DNA of 64,000 nt, from contig CBDCYP010000002.1 of the NCBI GenBank assembly GCA_965224235.1, positions 310,001 to 374,000 on the forward strand. Direction: 5' to 3'. The notes under the pieces were generated by a model, which did not search any database, was not told the DNA's origin, and saw only the letters and a list, made by a program, of their open reading frames with translations. Numbering within the stretch: the first letter of the stretch is position 1; each line of letters begins with the position of its first letter. The DNA is from G958295935 sp965224235. GTDB lineage: Bacteria; Chloroflexota; Dehalococcoidia; Lucifugimonadales; Lucifugimonadaceae. The position numbers and the translations under genes were made by a program. Below, one piece after another: positions 19,428 to 28,364 of the stretch.

Positions 19428-20069
19428 ATGCTGGCCGAAACGCAACCACTGACTGAACCAGATTTCCAATTCGCCGAGATGCAGTTCGGCACAATATTGG
19501 TCGATCCGCCTTGGCAATTCATGAACCGCACCGGCAAAGTAGCCCCGGAGCATCAACGTCTCCATCGCTACCAAACCATGCACCTCAGGGACATCCTCAA
19601 GTTGCCCGTAGGTAGGTTGTCAGCAAGGCAAAGCCATCTGTATTTGTGGGTTCCCAACGCCCTTTTGCAAGAAGGCCTTCAAGTGATGGCCGCCTGGGGA
19701 TTCACCTACAAGACCAATCTGGTTTGGTACAAGGTGAGGAAGGACGGGGGCCCAGACGGACGGGGTGTTGGCTTTTACTTTAGAAACGTGACCGAACTTG
19801 TACTGTTTGGAGTTCGCGGCAACCTGCGAACGTATGGACCGGGCCGGAGCCAGGTCAATGTCGTCGCTAGCCGGAAACGTGAACATTCTCGAAAGCCAGA
19901 CGAACTATACGACATTATCGAAGCATGCAGTCCCGGCCCATATTTGGAACTGTTCGCCCGGCACGAAAAACAAGGCTGGGCACAGTGGGGCGACCAACTC
20001 GACATGATGCGCCAACTAGCCGAAGCTGCTGTGCGACCTCAGGTGACTCATGCCCGGCTGATGCCATGA
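19428..20069 (+). CDS. MT-A70 family adenine DNA methyltransferase
   Basis: 213 residues from the ATG at 19428. The catalytic motif DPPW is at 26-29, in FGTILVDPPWQF. SHLYLWVPNALL, TYKTNLVWYKVRKDGG and RKPDELYDIIEACSPGPYLELFAR follow, as in N6-adenine MT-A70 enzymes. It pairs with the restriction gene just upstream, most likely methylating adenine in the same site. An upstream in-frame extension overlaps the endonuclease gene and has no homology, so I reject it. Confidence 0.85.
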   Translation: MLAETQPLTEPDFQFAEMQFGTILVDPPWQFMNRTGKVAPEHQRLHRYQTMHLRDILKLPVGRLSARQSHLYLWVPNALLQEGLQVMAAWGFTYKTNLVWYKVRKDGGPDGRGVGFYFRNVTELVLFGVRGNLRTYGPGRSQVNVVASRKREHSRKPDELYDIIEACSPGPYLELFARHEKQGWAQWGDQLDMMRQLAEAAVRPQVTHARLMP

Positions 20070-20143
20070 TCCGTACCAATCGTTGCACTCGCAAGGCGCA
20101 TTCCTGCTAACGGATCGCGGCTTGGTTCAGCAGGAGAACAACG

Positions 20144-20833
20144 ATGGCCCCATCGACACACTTCACGCCAGCGCTTTTCGACTTTCTGGCTGACTTGGCT
20201 ATCAACAATCGGCGAGAGTGGTTTCAGGCCAACAGGGACCGATATGAGAGAGACGTCAAAGACGCGCTCCTCGGGTTTGTGTCTGATTTCGGAGAGAGAC
20301 TCCCCGAGATCAGTCCACACATGATCGCAGACCCACGGCCTTCCGGCGGGTCCATGTTTCGGATCTACCGGGACGTGCGATTCTCAAAGGACAAGAGCCC
20401 ATACAAGACGAACGCGGGGGTCCATTTCCGCCACGAAGTAGGGGGTGAGGTACACGGGCCCGGACTATACCTGCACATGGAGCCCTGCAACGTCTTTGCC
20501 GCCGCCGGTATCTGGAGGCCCAACTCGGCAACGGTCGGGAAGATCCGCGGGGCGATTGTCGACAACCCGAAACGGTGGGAGGCGATTGTCAACGACGGAA
20601 GGTTCAATTCAAACTACGGGCTTGAGGACGAATCTCTAAAGCGGGCGCCGAAGGGTATAGACCCTGCACATCCGTTGATCGAACATCTGAAATTGAAGTC
20701 GTTCGCCGCCGGAACCACATTTAGTCAGGATGACGCCTGTTCACCCGATTTCATCGATATGTACGTAGCCTCGTGCCAGACCGCTGGGCCGTTTATGAAG
20801 TTCCTCTGTGACTCGGTTGGGCTCGATTGGTAA
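20144..20833 (+). CDS. DUF2461 domain protein
   Basis: 229 residues covering a full DUF2461/TIGR02453 domain. The segments are FDFLADLAINNRREWFQANR, GSMFRIYRDVRFSKDKSPYKTNAG, LYLHMEPCNVFAAAGIWRP and the C-terminal TFSQDDACSPDFID. The biochemical function of this family is unknown to me. It follows the restriction-modification pair in the same direction by 74 bases but need not belong to it. Confidence 0.85.
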   Translation: MAPSTHFTPALFDFLADLAINNRREWFQANRDRYERDVKDALLGFVSDFGERLPEISPHMIADPRPSGGSMFRIYRDVRFSKDKSPYKTNAGVHFRHEVGGEVHGPGLYLHMEPCNVFAAAGIWRPNSATVGKIRGAIVDNPKRWEAIVNDGRFNSNYGLEDESLKRAPKGIDPAHPLIEHLKLKSFAAGTTFSQDDACSPDFIDMYVASCQTAGPFMKFLCDSVGLDW

Positions 20834-20955
20834 CGCGCCTCCGACGGTAGGTAGTGACTTGAAGGGTGGGAAACCGCGTTGGCTTGCGCGGCGCCCGGCT
20901 CCCGCCGGAAGAAGACTCCAGCATTCTCCTCGACCCGGTGGTAGGACAGGCTAAT

Positions 20956-21041
20956 TGGTGCCGGAGGTGGGATTCGAACCCACAAGCCCTTTCGGGCAGC
21001 GGATTTTAAGTCCGCCGCGTCTACCATTCCGCCACCCCGGC
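20956..21041 (-). tRNA. tRNA-Leu (anticodon UAA)
   Basis: A class II tRNA on the minus strand. The acceptor is GCCGGGG, the anticodon stem GCGGA/TCCGC with loop CTTAAAA, and the variable arm is long (GCCCGAAAGGGC). The T-loop is TTCGAAT. The 3' CCA is encoded. Confidence 0.95.
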
Positions 21042-21271
21042 AACTGAAACATTCTGCTTTAATCCCTTGTGTTGCGGCGAAGCTGCGCTCGAGGTCAAGA
21101 TGGCCTCGCGCCCTGACTTTTGGACGATAACGGCGGGCCCTGACTCGGCGACGGTTTCCGCATCCTGTTTCGGTACTACGGTTATCATGCCCATAAGACC
21201 CGGCGTTTGGGCATCCCGACCAGGTAACGTATTCTCGCGCCGCACAAGCCACATGATTTGGGATCTTTGAC

Positions 21272-22204
21272 TTGAGACGATTCATTATCCGGCGGTTCCT
21301 TGCTTCAGGTCTCACTATTATCGCCGCGACGCTCTTCGTTTTTGGCGTATCGAGGTTGGCATCCGACCCCCTTGACCTGTACGTGCAGGAAAGCGGATAC
21401 GGCATCACCGAGGAAAGCCGGATCGCCATCGGGAAAGAACTCGGGCTCGACCGATCCATCCCCGTCGCATACGTCCAATGGTTGGGTCGCGCCCTGCGTG
21501 GCGACCTCGGCGAGAGCCTCGTCAACAAGCGGCCCGTAACAAAAGTGCTGGTCGAAAAGCTGCCCAATACCCTGCAACTCGGTCTGGTCTCATGGGTCCT
21601 TGCCACGCTGATCGGGGTTCCGCTCGGCGTGCTCTCCGCCGTGAAACGGGGTAGTGCGTTCGACTACCTCGGCCGCGGCCTCGCGTTATTCGGGCAGGCG
21701 ATACCCAATTTCTGGTTCGCCATCGTCAGCATTCTGGTATTCGCAGTTTGGCTGCAGTGGTTCCCCGCAGCGTCCAAAGAAGGGTTGAGCCCCACCTACT
21801 TCATCTTGCCCGCCATCACCCTCGGCTCAGCCGCAGCAGCGGGGTACCTGAGAATCACCCGGTCTGCGATGCTGGAAATTATGGACTCCGAATTCATCAA
21901 AATGGCGCGGGCAAAGGGTGTGAGCCATAGCGCCATCATCTGGAAGCACGGGCTGAGAAACGCGCTCATCCCACCCGTAACTGTGTCGGCCCTCATTCTT
22001 ACGGGCTTCATTACCGGTTCGGTTTTGGTCGAAGTTGTCTTCGCTTGGCCTGGGATCGGAAGAGTCGCCGTCACGGCCGTGACGAACAACGATTTTCCGG
22101 TGCTCACAGGCGCCATGCTCATGTTCACCGTCATGTACGTGATCATGAACTTCTTAACAGACATGCTCTACGTTGTAATCGACCCCCGCATTCGATACGG
22201 ATAA
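21272..22204 (+). CDS. Oligopeptide/dipeptide-type ABC transporter permease, DppB-like
   Basis: 310 residues with a TTG start, N-terminus RRFIIRRFLASGLTIIAATLFVFGVSRL. Six membrane segments are predicted by eye. The ABC coupling motif region is LEIMDSEFIKMARAKGVSHSAIIWKHGLRNAL, typical of DppB/OppB. It forms a heterodimeric channel with the DppC-like gene that starts 10 bases after its stop. No ATPase gene is in this cluster. The binding protein at 24719-26803, on the other strand, is a likely partner. Confidence 0.88.
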   Translation: MRRFIIRRFLASGLTIIAATLFVFGVSRLASDPLDLYVQESGYGITEESRIAIGKELGLDRSIPVAYVQWLGRALRGDLGESLVNKRPVTKVLVEKLPNTLQLGLVSWVLATLIGVPLGVLSAVKRGSAFDYLGRGLALFGQAIPNFWFAIVSILVFAVWLQWFPAASKEGLSPTYFILPAITLGSAAAAGYLRITRSAMLEIMDSEFIKMARAKGVSHSAIIWKHGLRNALIPPVTVSALILTGFITGSVLVEVVFAWPGIGRVAVTAVTNNDFPVLTGAMLMFTVMYVIMNFLTDMLYVVIDPRIRYG

Positions 22205-22213
22205 ACGGATCAC

Positions 22214-23164
22214 ATGGCTGTAAAGGCAGAAATATATGTCCCCGAGGTCGGCCCGGCGCAACGCCGGAACCCCGTTAGCGCCGGGTGGGGATTTGTCCGC
22301 GCCTGGCCGATCCTCCCGGGAGCAATCATCGCGCTCATGATCGTGACCGCCGTATTCGCCCCGTTGGTTTCTCCGTCCGACGCTCGCAAGCAGTCGCTGG
22401 CAGACAGTAGACACCCTCCCGTATGGTTCGGAAATCCGGAACCAACCGAACGGGACATCGCTCGGGGTATCGAAAAGGCGGGGCTCTACAGGCTGGGAGC
22501 CGACGAACTCGGCCGCGATGTGCTCACACGCGTCGTCTTTGGCGCGCGGCTATCGCTACAGATAGTCGTAGTCGCTTTGACGAGCGGGGTGCTGGTTGGC
22601 ACGTTGCTTGGCCTCTTCGCAGGGTACTGGGGCGGATGGATCGACGAACTCATCATGCGGTTCGTGGATTTCTGGCTTGCGTTGCCGTTCATCCTCGTCG
22701 CCATGGTGGCCGCAATAGTTTGGGGTCAAAGCCTCACGATCATGTTGGGCCTGTTGGCCTTGCTGGCATGGAGCCCGTTTGTGCGAAACATACGGGCTGA
22801 AGTGCTGACCCTCAAGGAACTCGACTACGTCAACATGTCGCGCGTTGCCGGGGCGACTGGCGCCCGCATCATGATTCGACATCTGCTGCCCGGCGTGTTC
22901 AACACGATCGTCGTGATCGCAACGCTCCGGGTCGGAAGCCTGATTCTGGCCGAGGCATCGCTCAGTTTCCTCGGAGTCGGGATTCCGCCGCCGACGCCAG
23001 CATGGGGCCTCATGGTAGCAGAGGGACGGCAATGGCTCACCACCGCGTGGTGGATCTCGTTCTTCCCGGGGCTTGCGATATTCCTGGTCGTGATGTCCCT
23101 GAACTTCTTCGGAGACTGGCTGCGGGACAAGCTCGATCCCCACCTGAGACAGGTCAGGCCCTGA
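22214..23164 (+). CDS. Oligopeptide/dipeptide-type ABC transporter permease, DppC-like
   Basis: 316 residues. After a short cytoplasmic lead come a first membrane helix (PGAIIALMIVTAVFAPLV) and an extracytoplasmic loop with LGADELGRDVLTRVVFGARLSL, the usual DppC signature. The coupling segment is LTLKELDYVNMSRVAGATGARIMIRHLLPGV, and the C-terminus is LNFFGDWLRDKLDP. It is co-transcribed with the DppB-like gene. Confidence 0.9.
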   Translation: MAVKAEIYVPEVGPAQRRNPVSAGWGFVRAWPILPGAIIALMIVTAVFAPLVSPSDARKQSLADSRHPPVWFGNPEPTERDIARGIEKAGLYRLGADELGRDVLTRVVFGARLSLQIVVVALTSGVLVGTLLGLFAGYWGGWIDELIMRFVDFWLALPFILVAMVAAIVWGQSLTIMLGLLALLAWSPFVRNIRAEVLTLKELDYVNMSRVAGATGARIMIRHLLPGVFNTIVVIATLRVGSLILAEASLSFLGVGIPPPTPAWGLMVAEGRQWLTTAWWISFFPGLAIFLVVMSLNFFGDWLRDKLDPHLRQVRP

Positions 23165-23198
23165 GCAGTCGGCCGAAACAATCCGTTCGCAAACACCG

Positions 23199-23221
23199 AC
23201 GCCCTCCGGGTTGGAGGGCGT
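23199..23221. terminator. GC-rich hairpin between convergent genes
   Basis: ACGCCCTCC, loop GGTT-like, then GGAGGGCGT: a perfect 9-bp stem between the end of the permease operon and the end of the convergent sulfatase gene. No clear T-run follows on either strand, so terminator function is likely from position rather than proven by sequence. Confidence 0.5.
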
Positions 23222-23246
23222 TGATCAATCGGACCATCAAGACCGG

Positions 23247-24671
23247 TTAGAAGAGCCGATTCTTTCCTCCACTCGTCAACTCCCGGAGCAGATACCGTTC
23301 TTCCTGGGACTCCCTGATGTTGTGCGTCAGCGCGTCGGGGTCTGACCACAACTCCATAATTCGAGCGAACAGGCGGTTTTGAATTGCCATCGTCTCCGAC
23401 TGTCCCGCCAGGTTTACGAATTCGCCCGGGTCGCGTGCCAGGTCGTACAGCTCGAATTCCGGCTCGTCCAAGTGCGTGTAACTGAGCTTCCAGTCACCCT
23501 GACGGATCATGGCCCGAGGCCCCTCGGTCCCATGGGCAAGGTGCTCACAGAAGACCTCGTCTTTCCACTCCGCCTGTTCGCCCGACAGGTACGGCAGCAA
23601 ACTATCGCCGTCCATGTTCCACTCCGATGGATCGATGCCGACGATATCCATCATCGTAGCGACAATGTCGACGTTGGAAGTGGGTCCTCTCTCCCACCTG
23701 CCTTCCGGCAAATGGCCGGGCCACGACATCTGCAAAGGGACACGGGCCGACTGCTCGTAGAAACACAACTTCCGCCATAAACCGTGCTCACCCGCCATCT
23801 CGCCGTGGTCGGACGTGTGAACGATCACGGTGTTTTCCAATTGGCCGGTCTTCTCCAGCGTGTCGAGAATACGCCCGTACTTCTCATCAAGGCAGGTGAT
23901 CATGCCGAAGTAGGCCGCCCGCGCTCTTAGCAGCTGATCGTCAGTGTATGGGCCGCCAGTGCCCGTGTACCGGCGCAGGCGGTCCGCTGCCGGCGGCAAC
24001 GATTCCAGATGACCGGGCGGATTGTTCGGCAGGTCCACGTTGTCCGGGTAGTACATGGAGAAGAAGGGCTCAGGAACGTTCAGCGGGAAGTGCGGCGATA
24101 TGAACCCGCACACCATCGCCCAGGGACTGTCCTGGCGCGCCGGATCTTGCAGGTAATCGTGGGCCGCCGATTCAACCGCCTCGTCGTGGTCGATCACCGG
24201 ACTACGGCCCGGTCCGGCCGTCAGCACGTCCGGCCAGGGGGTAATACCTTCGCCGACACCGTCTTTCCAGCGAATCACCGCGTGCTCGTTCGCTGCATGA
24301 GGGTCGTGGCTCAACTGCTCGTCAAACCCGTTCAGCGGCCTCGGCCCCATCATGTGCATCTTGCCGTTCAGCGCGGTGTCGTACCCGAGCGACTTCAGCA
24401 GCCAGGGCCACGTCATCCTGCCGACGTACAACGGTGTGGAGTTGTCCCATCCCTGGCAGTGACTGACGTACTTGCCGGTCATGAACGACAACCTGGACGG
24501 CGTGCACAGAGGTGAGTTGCAATAGCCGTTCTCAAACGTGACTCCTTGTTCGGCGATCCGGTCCATGTTGGGCGTCTTGACCAAGTCGTGGCCATACGTG
24601 CCGCTGAACATGGGGCCGTGCTCGTCGGACATGAACACGAGAAAATTGGGGCGTTCGCTGGATTCCTTCAT
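23247..24671 (-). CDS. Sulfatase (arylsulfatase/choline-sulfatase-like)
   Basis: 474 residues. The N-terminal metal site is NFLVFMSDEHG. The formylglycine signature is CTPSRLSFMTGKY, with the modified Cys at residue 56. VIVHTSDHGEMAGEHGLWRK completes the metal centre. No signal peptide is seen, so it is probably cytoplasmic. It hydrolyses a sulfate ester of unknown type, and needs a formylglycine-generating enzyme, not found here. It is transcribed after the solute-binding protein gene with a 47-base gap, suggesting that the transporter may import its substrate. Confidence 0.9.
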   Translation of the reverse strand: MKESSERPNFLVFMSDEHGPMFSGTYGHDLVKTPNMDRIAEQGVTFENGYCNSPLCTPSRLSFMTGKYVSHCQGWDNSTPLYVGRMTWPWLLKSLGYDTALNGKMHMMGPRPLNGFDEQLSHDPHAANEHAVIRWKDGVGEGITPWPDVLTAGPGRSPVIDHDEAVESAAHDYLQDPARQDSPWAMVCGFISPHFPLNVPEPFFSMYYPDNVDLPNNPPGHLESLPPAADRLRRYTGTGGPYTDDQLLRARAAYFGMITCLDEKYGRILDTLEKTGQLENTVIVHTSDHGEMAGEHGLWRKLCFYEQSARVPLQMSWPGHLPEGRWERGPTSNVDIVATMMDIVGIDPSEWNMDGDSLLPYLSGEQAEWKDEVFCEHLAHGTEGPRAMIRQGDWKLSYTHLDEPEFELYDLARDPGEFVNLAGQSETMAIQNRLFARIMELWSDPDALTHNIRESQEERYLLRELTSGGKNRLF

Positions 24672-24718
24672 TTCGTCTCCGCCGCGGCTCGGCGCGGGAT
24701 TTGACTGACCAGGTCAGC

Positions 24719-26803
24719 TTATCTGGCAGGCACTATGTTTTCAGGCGCCCGGTAGCTCGCCTGGAACGCCCGCGGCATCTCCCAGGACTCGATCGACTTC
24801 GGGTTGATCGTTACCGTGACAGGCACCGCCAGCACGCCGGGCGCAAACGCCCAGTGATACATCCAGTCCGCCAGCCGGTTGTTGATCTCGATACGCTTCT
24901 CTCGATCCGGCTCCAGCTGAGCCTCTTTCAGCCAGTTAGCGATTTCAGGAGCTTCCTGCGCGCAGCTAAAGCCGCCGCGTGAGAAGCTTGACATCTTGAT
25001 GCCGCGCGGCCAGTCCCAGGGAGCGGATGACGTGCTTTCGCCACAGGTCTTCAGGAACGGGTGAGTTATCGTCCGCTGTACGAACGACGGCCGGATGATG
25101 TTATACGCGTGCGTCAGGGCGGTGGTTCGCACGCCGATCTCGTCCCACATACCGGCGATGGCCTGTGCCTGGCTGGCGTAGGTTGGCGGAGAGGGCTGAC
25201 CGTAAAGCACGATCTCAAACCGCACCCCGTCGCCGCCTTTGCGCGGGAATCCTGCCTCGTCCAGGAGCCGTTCGGCTTCGCCTGGGTCGTACGCTATGTT
25301 CCACTTGTCCTGCCACTCGGGTGCGGTGGGCGAGAACATCGTTATGTACGTGGGCCATCCAAGTCCGTCATTGAGTTGTTCGTTCATTAGTTCGCGGTCT
25401 AACGCCATCGCCAACGCGTGGCGAACAAGTCGCGACTGTTCCATGTCTGCGTCATCGTCTGGATGACCGAGCCATGGAATTGCTTTGGCTGCTGCCAGGG
25501 GCCCGCGGTCCAGGGGTTCACCCGAGATTGCGTGATTTGTCTCCCAAAGATTGCCACCGAACATGATGCCGATTTCGTCCGCCCTGCCACCCGCGGCCAG
25601 GACATCGAAGCCCTGAGCCTTCAATTCGCCGACTCTCGCCAGCGGTATCTGGCCCATGTCGACTTCGCCAGTTCGCAGAAGGGCGATCTTGGTGTCGGGT
25701 TCGGGTATCTCCAGCCAGGTCACATTGGGTACGGCAGCAGTCTTGCGCCAATGACTCGAAACTGCCCTTGTTACTATCCGATCGTCCGGAATCCACTCGA
25801 CGATCTCGTACGGACCGGTGCCGATGATGTGGCCAGGCTCTTTGGCCCAGTCCTCACCGTTCGTGTCAACCGCGGCCTTGCTCACCATCGCAACCGATTC
25901 ACCGCCAAGGTTCAGTTCGCGCGATGCCCACGTCGGGTTAAACGCCGCGAATGTGGCCAGCGCCGTGTGACTATCGACCACCTGCCAGGGATTACTCCCA
26001 AACAGGGCATTCATGTCGCCCGCCTGGCCGTGAATGCTCAGCGGGGTGGTCCCGGCATTGGCGTCGTTGACATTCCACGCAACGTCCTCGGCGGTCATCT
26101 CGCCCCAGCCGCCATGGAACTCCACGCCTCGCTTAAGTTCTATCGTCACCGAACTCAGGTCCGGGGCCAGGGTCCAAGCCGTTGCCAGCATCGATCCCTC
26201 AGCCGAATCGTCCGTAACCATGAAGAACGTTTCGGTAATGCCCATGTGCATGGCGCCCTCCGCTGAGCTGCCAGCGCTGTGGAGTCCGCCCCCTGTGCCT
26301 ACCTGGTCGATGGCCATTACAAGCGTCCCAACCGGATTCCCCGGGTCAGGGATGTTTATCACCACGGCGGTCGGGAGTGGAATGGGCGTGGCCGGTACTG
26401 GAGTAGCCACCACGATGACGGTCTCGACGACCTTTTCGGTGATAGTGATCGGCTTCTCGACAACGACGGTCTGGACCTCCATTACCGTCTTGCCTTCTAC
26501 GATTTTCTCGACGACAACCGTTTCGACGACCTTCTCGGTGATAGTGACCGGCCGCTCGACGACGACGGTCTGGACCTCCATTACTGTCTTGCCTTCTACG
26601 ATTTTCTCGACGATGACCGTTTCAACAACCTTCTCGACTACCGTCGCGCCTTGTTTCTCCACAAGGACCGTCTGAACAACGGTCTGAGGTTCGGCCTCTT
26701 CGCCTCCGCAGGCTACTGCCAGCAAGATGGCGGCCAGACCCACCCCCAGCCCAACGGACCACAGCCCAAAAAAGCGCGTTCGTTTTGGTAAGGAAACCTG
26801 CAT
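24719..26803 (-). CDS. Oligopeptide-type ABC transporter substrate-binding lipoprotein with repeat linker
   Basis: 694 residues from the ATG at 26803, which has GAGGGG 8 bases upstream. The signal peptide ends in LLAVAC (Cys 32), so it is lipid-anchored. Residues about 41-131 are a Val/Glu/Thr-rich linker with 33-residue tandem repeats. The SBP_bac_5 (extracellular solute-binding family 5) domain follows: VTIELKRGVEFHGGWGEMTAEDVAWNV, RLVRHALAMALDRELM and YDPGEAERLLDEAGF. It probably serves the permeases at 21272-23164, though it is on the opposite strand. Confidence 0.9.
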   Translation of the reverse strand: MQVSLPKRTRFFGLWSVGLGVGLAAILLAVACGGEEAEPQTVVQTVLVEKQGATVVEKVVETVIVEKIVEGKTVMEVQTVVVERPVTITEKVVETVVVEKIVEGKTVMEVQTVVVEKPITITEKVVETVIVVATPVPATPIPLPTAVVINIPDPGNPVGTLVMAIDQVGTGGGLHSAGSSAEGAMHMGITETFFMVTDDSAEGSMLATAWTLAPDLSSVTIELKRGVEFHGGWGEMTAEDVAWNVNDANAGTTPLSIHGQAGDMNALFGSNPWQVVDSHTALATFAAFNPTWASRELNLGGESVAMVSKAAVDTNGEDWAKEPGHIIGTGPYEIVEWIPDDRIVTRAVSSHWRKTAAVPNVTWLEIPEPDTKIALLRTGEVDMGQIPLARVGELKAQGFDVLAAGGRADEIGIMFGGNLWETNHAISGEPLDRGPLAAAKAIPWLGHPDDDADMEQSRLVRHALAMALDRELMNEQLNDGLGWPTYITMFSPTAPEWQDKWNIAYDPGEAERLLDEAGFPRKGGDGVRFEIVLYGQPSPPTYASQAQAIAGMWDEIGVRTTALTHAYNIIRPSFVQRTITHPFLKTCGESTSSAPWDWPRGIKMSSFSRGGFSCAQEAPEIANWLKEAQLEPDREKRIEINNRLADWMYHWAFAPGVLAVPVTVTINPKSIESWEMPRAFQASYRAPENIVPAR
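26411..26635 (-). repeat. Tandem coding repeat in the binding-protein linker
   Basis: Two 33-codon units and part of a third (residues 57-89, 90-122 and 123-131). Each begins EKVVETV and contains VEKIVEGKTVMEVQTVVVE. The repetition is visible in the DNA as well. It probably forms an extended or coiled stalk between the lipid anchor and the binding domain. Confidence 0.85.
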
Positions 26804-27234
26804 TGATAACCCCTCGGAAATTCTTCGTTGGCGGCAGGAATAGCCATACATGCCAACGGTTCTACGCAACCAGCCGGGCTTGCGTGCAAATCTGACCGGC
26901 GCATTGGCCAATGCCGAATTCTACTGACGGCAGCCAGCCGACATTCGACTGTTACGCCACAATATCGGATGGATACCGCATGCGCAAGAATTTCAGTCGC
27001 AATCGGCCGTCGGCCGTCTGCCATGTCGACTCCTTCCTTATCCCGATGCCGCTTGCCTCGAGGACGTGATGATCAGACACAGGGCGAATAGGAGTCAGGT
27101 GACCGTGAATTTCGGTATCCATTTAGACGAATCTAAACTCCCCACCCACCTACGCCCATCTATACTGCCTCCGCCCTGCCCTCTTAAATTTGATCAACAT
27201 CCGTTTGGAGACGACGACGAAGGCGATCACCACT
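26804..27234. other. Divergent intergenic region
   Basis: It separates the minus-strand binding-protein gene from the plus-strand phosphorylase gene, so it should hold both promoters. No gene is recognised. A perfect 6-bp inverted repeat TTTAGA-CGAA-TCTAAA at 27122-27137 could be an operator. I see no convincing -35/-10 pair. Confidence 0.4.
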
Positions 27235-28143
27235 TTGAATGAGCAATCTGCGAAAAACGGAGCCCTTGGAATAATCGGCGGAACCGGCCTCTACGAACTC
27301 GAAGGCTTCCGTAACGCCCAATGGGTACGGGTCGATTCGGCATTTGGTTCACCCTCAGATGAACTGCTGATCGGCGAGTTCGAAGGCCAACGACTTGTCT
27401 TCCTACCACGGCACGGCAGAGGCCACCGCATTGGGCCAACCCAAGTGAACTACCGTGCGAACGTCGAGGCGATGAAACGCGTCGGCGTGTCGCGGATCAT
27501 TTCGTTCAGCGCCGTAGGTTCGCTTAAGGAGAGTCTGAGGCCCGGCGATTTCGTCATCGTCGACCAGTACATCGACCGCACGTTCGCCCGTGAGAAGAGT
27601 TTCTTCGGCGCCGGGTTAGCAGCGCACGTGAGCATGGCAGACCCAGTATGCCCGCAGTTGGGCGACGTTCTTGAAAACGCTACCAAGCGCTGCAACGTGA
27701 GCGTCTCCCGCGGCGGAACGTACATCGTCATGGAAGGCCCGCAATTTTCGACCCGCGCCGAGTCTGAGCTGTACCGGACCTGGGGCTGCGACGTAATTGG
27801 CATGACCAACATGCCCGAGGCCAAACTCGCCCGGGAAGCGGAGATGTGCTACGCCTCGGTGGCGATGGTAACGGACTACGATTGCTGGCACGCCGAGCAC
27901 GAAAACGTGAGCGCCAAGTCGGTCCTGGAAATGCTGCAGGACAACGCGGACTTTGCAAAGTCATTGGTGAATGCCGCAGCGACGGACGTAAGCGAGCTTG
28001 CCGCTGAATGCCCGGCCGGATGCCACCGGGCGCTTGAACACGCCTTCGCAACCGCGCCAAACGCCCGCGACCCCGGAGTCGTTAACCGGCTCTCCGTCGT
28101 GGCAGGAAGAGTTCTCGCCAACGAGGGTTGGGCAACAAACTGA
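27235..28143 (+). CDS. mtnP: S-methyl-5'-thioadenosine phosphorylase (PNP family 2)
   Basis: 302 residues from the TTG at 27235. An in-frame TTG at 27190 would add 15 residues with no homology. Motifs are GIIGGTGLYE, FLPRHGRGHRIGPTQVNYRAN, GGTYIVMEGPQFSTRAESELYR and IGMTNMPEAKLAREAEMCYA. The enzyme splits methylthioadenosine with phosphate into adenine and methylthioribose 1-phosphate, salvaging the product of SAM-dependent polyamine synthesis. Related enzymes act on inosine or guanosine. NMPEAKLAREAEMCYA favours MTA, but activity is not certain. Confidence 0.9.
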   Translation: MNEQSAKNGALGIIGGTGLYELEGFRNAQWVRVDSAFGSPSDELLIGEFEGQRLVFLPRHGRGHRIGPTQVNYRANVEAMKRVGVSRIISFSAVGSLKESLRPGDFVIVDQYIDRTFAREKSFFGAGLAAHVSMADPVCPQLGDVLENATKRCNVSVSRGGTYIVMEGPQFSTRAESELYRTWGCDVIGMTNMPEAKLAREAEMCYASVAMVTDYDCWHAEHENVSAKSVLEMLQDNADFAKSLVNAAATDVSELAAECPAGCHRALEHAFATAPNARDPGVVNRLSVVAGRVLANEGWATN

Positions 28144-28364
28144 TCGGGTCCAGACCCAAACAAACCGCCCGTTCCGCTTCCTCCCGATCACGTCGCATCC
28201 CGCCACATCCTCCACCCCAACGCGGCAGCTCACTCGAAGATCGGTACAGGGGCTAATTCCATCGTTTACGGCATCCCCGGAAGAGGGACGCTATGCCCGG
28301 TCACCCAATCAGACAAGCCGGTAAACTACCAGTCCCCGATAGTTAAAAGGAAGCAGGAAGTCCA

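Noticed and set aside
20725..21606. A 293-codon minus-strand frame
   Set aside because: It runs through tRNA-Leu(UAA) and is antisense to the DUF2461 and permease genes.
25418..26266. A 282-codon plus-strand frame
   Set aside because: It is antisense to the well-supported binding-protein gene and shows no domain.
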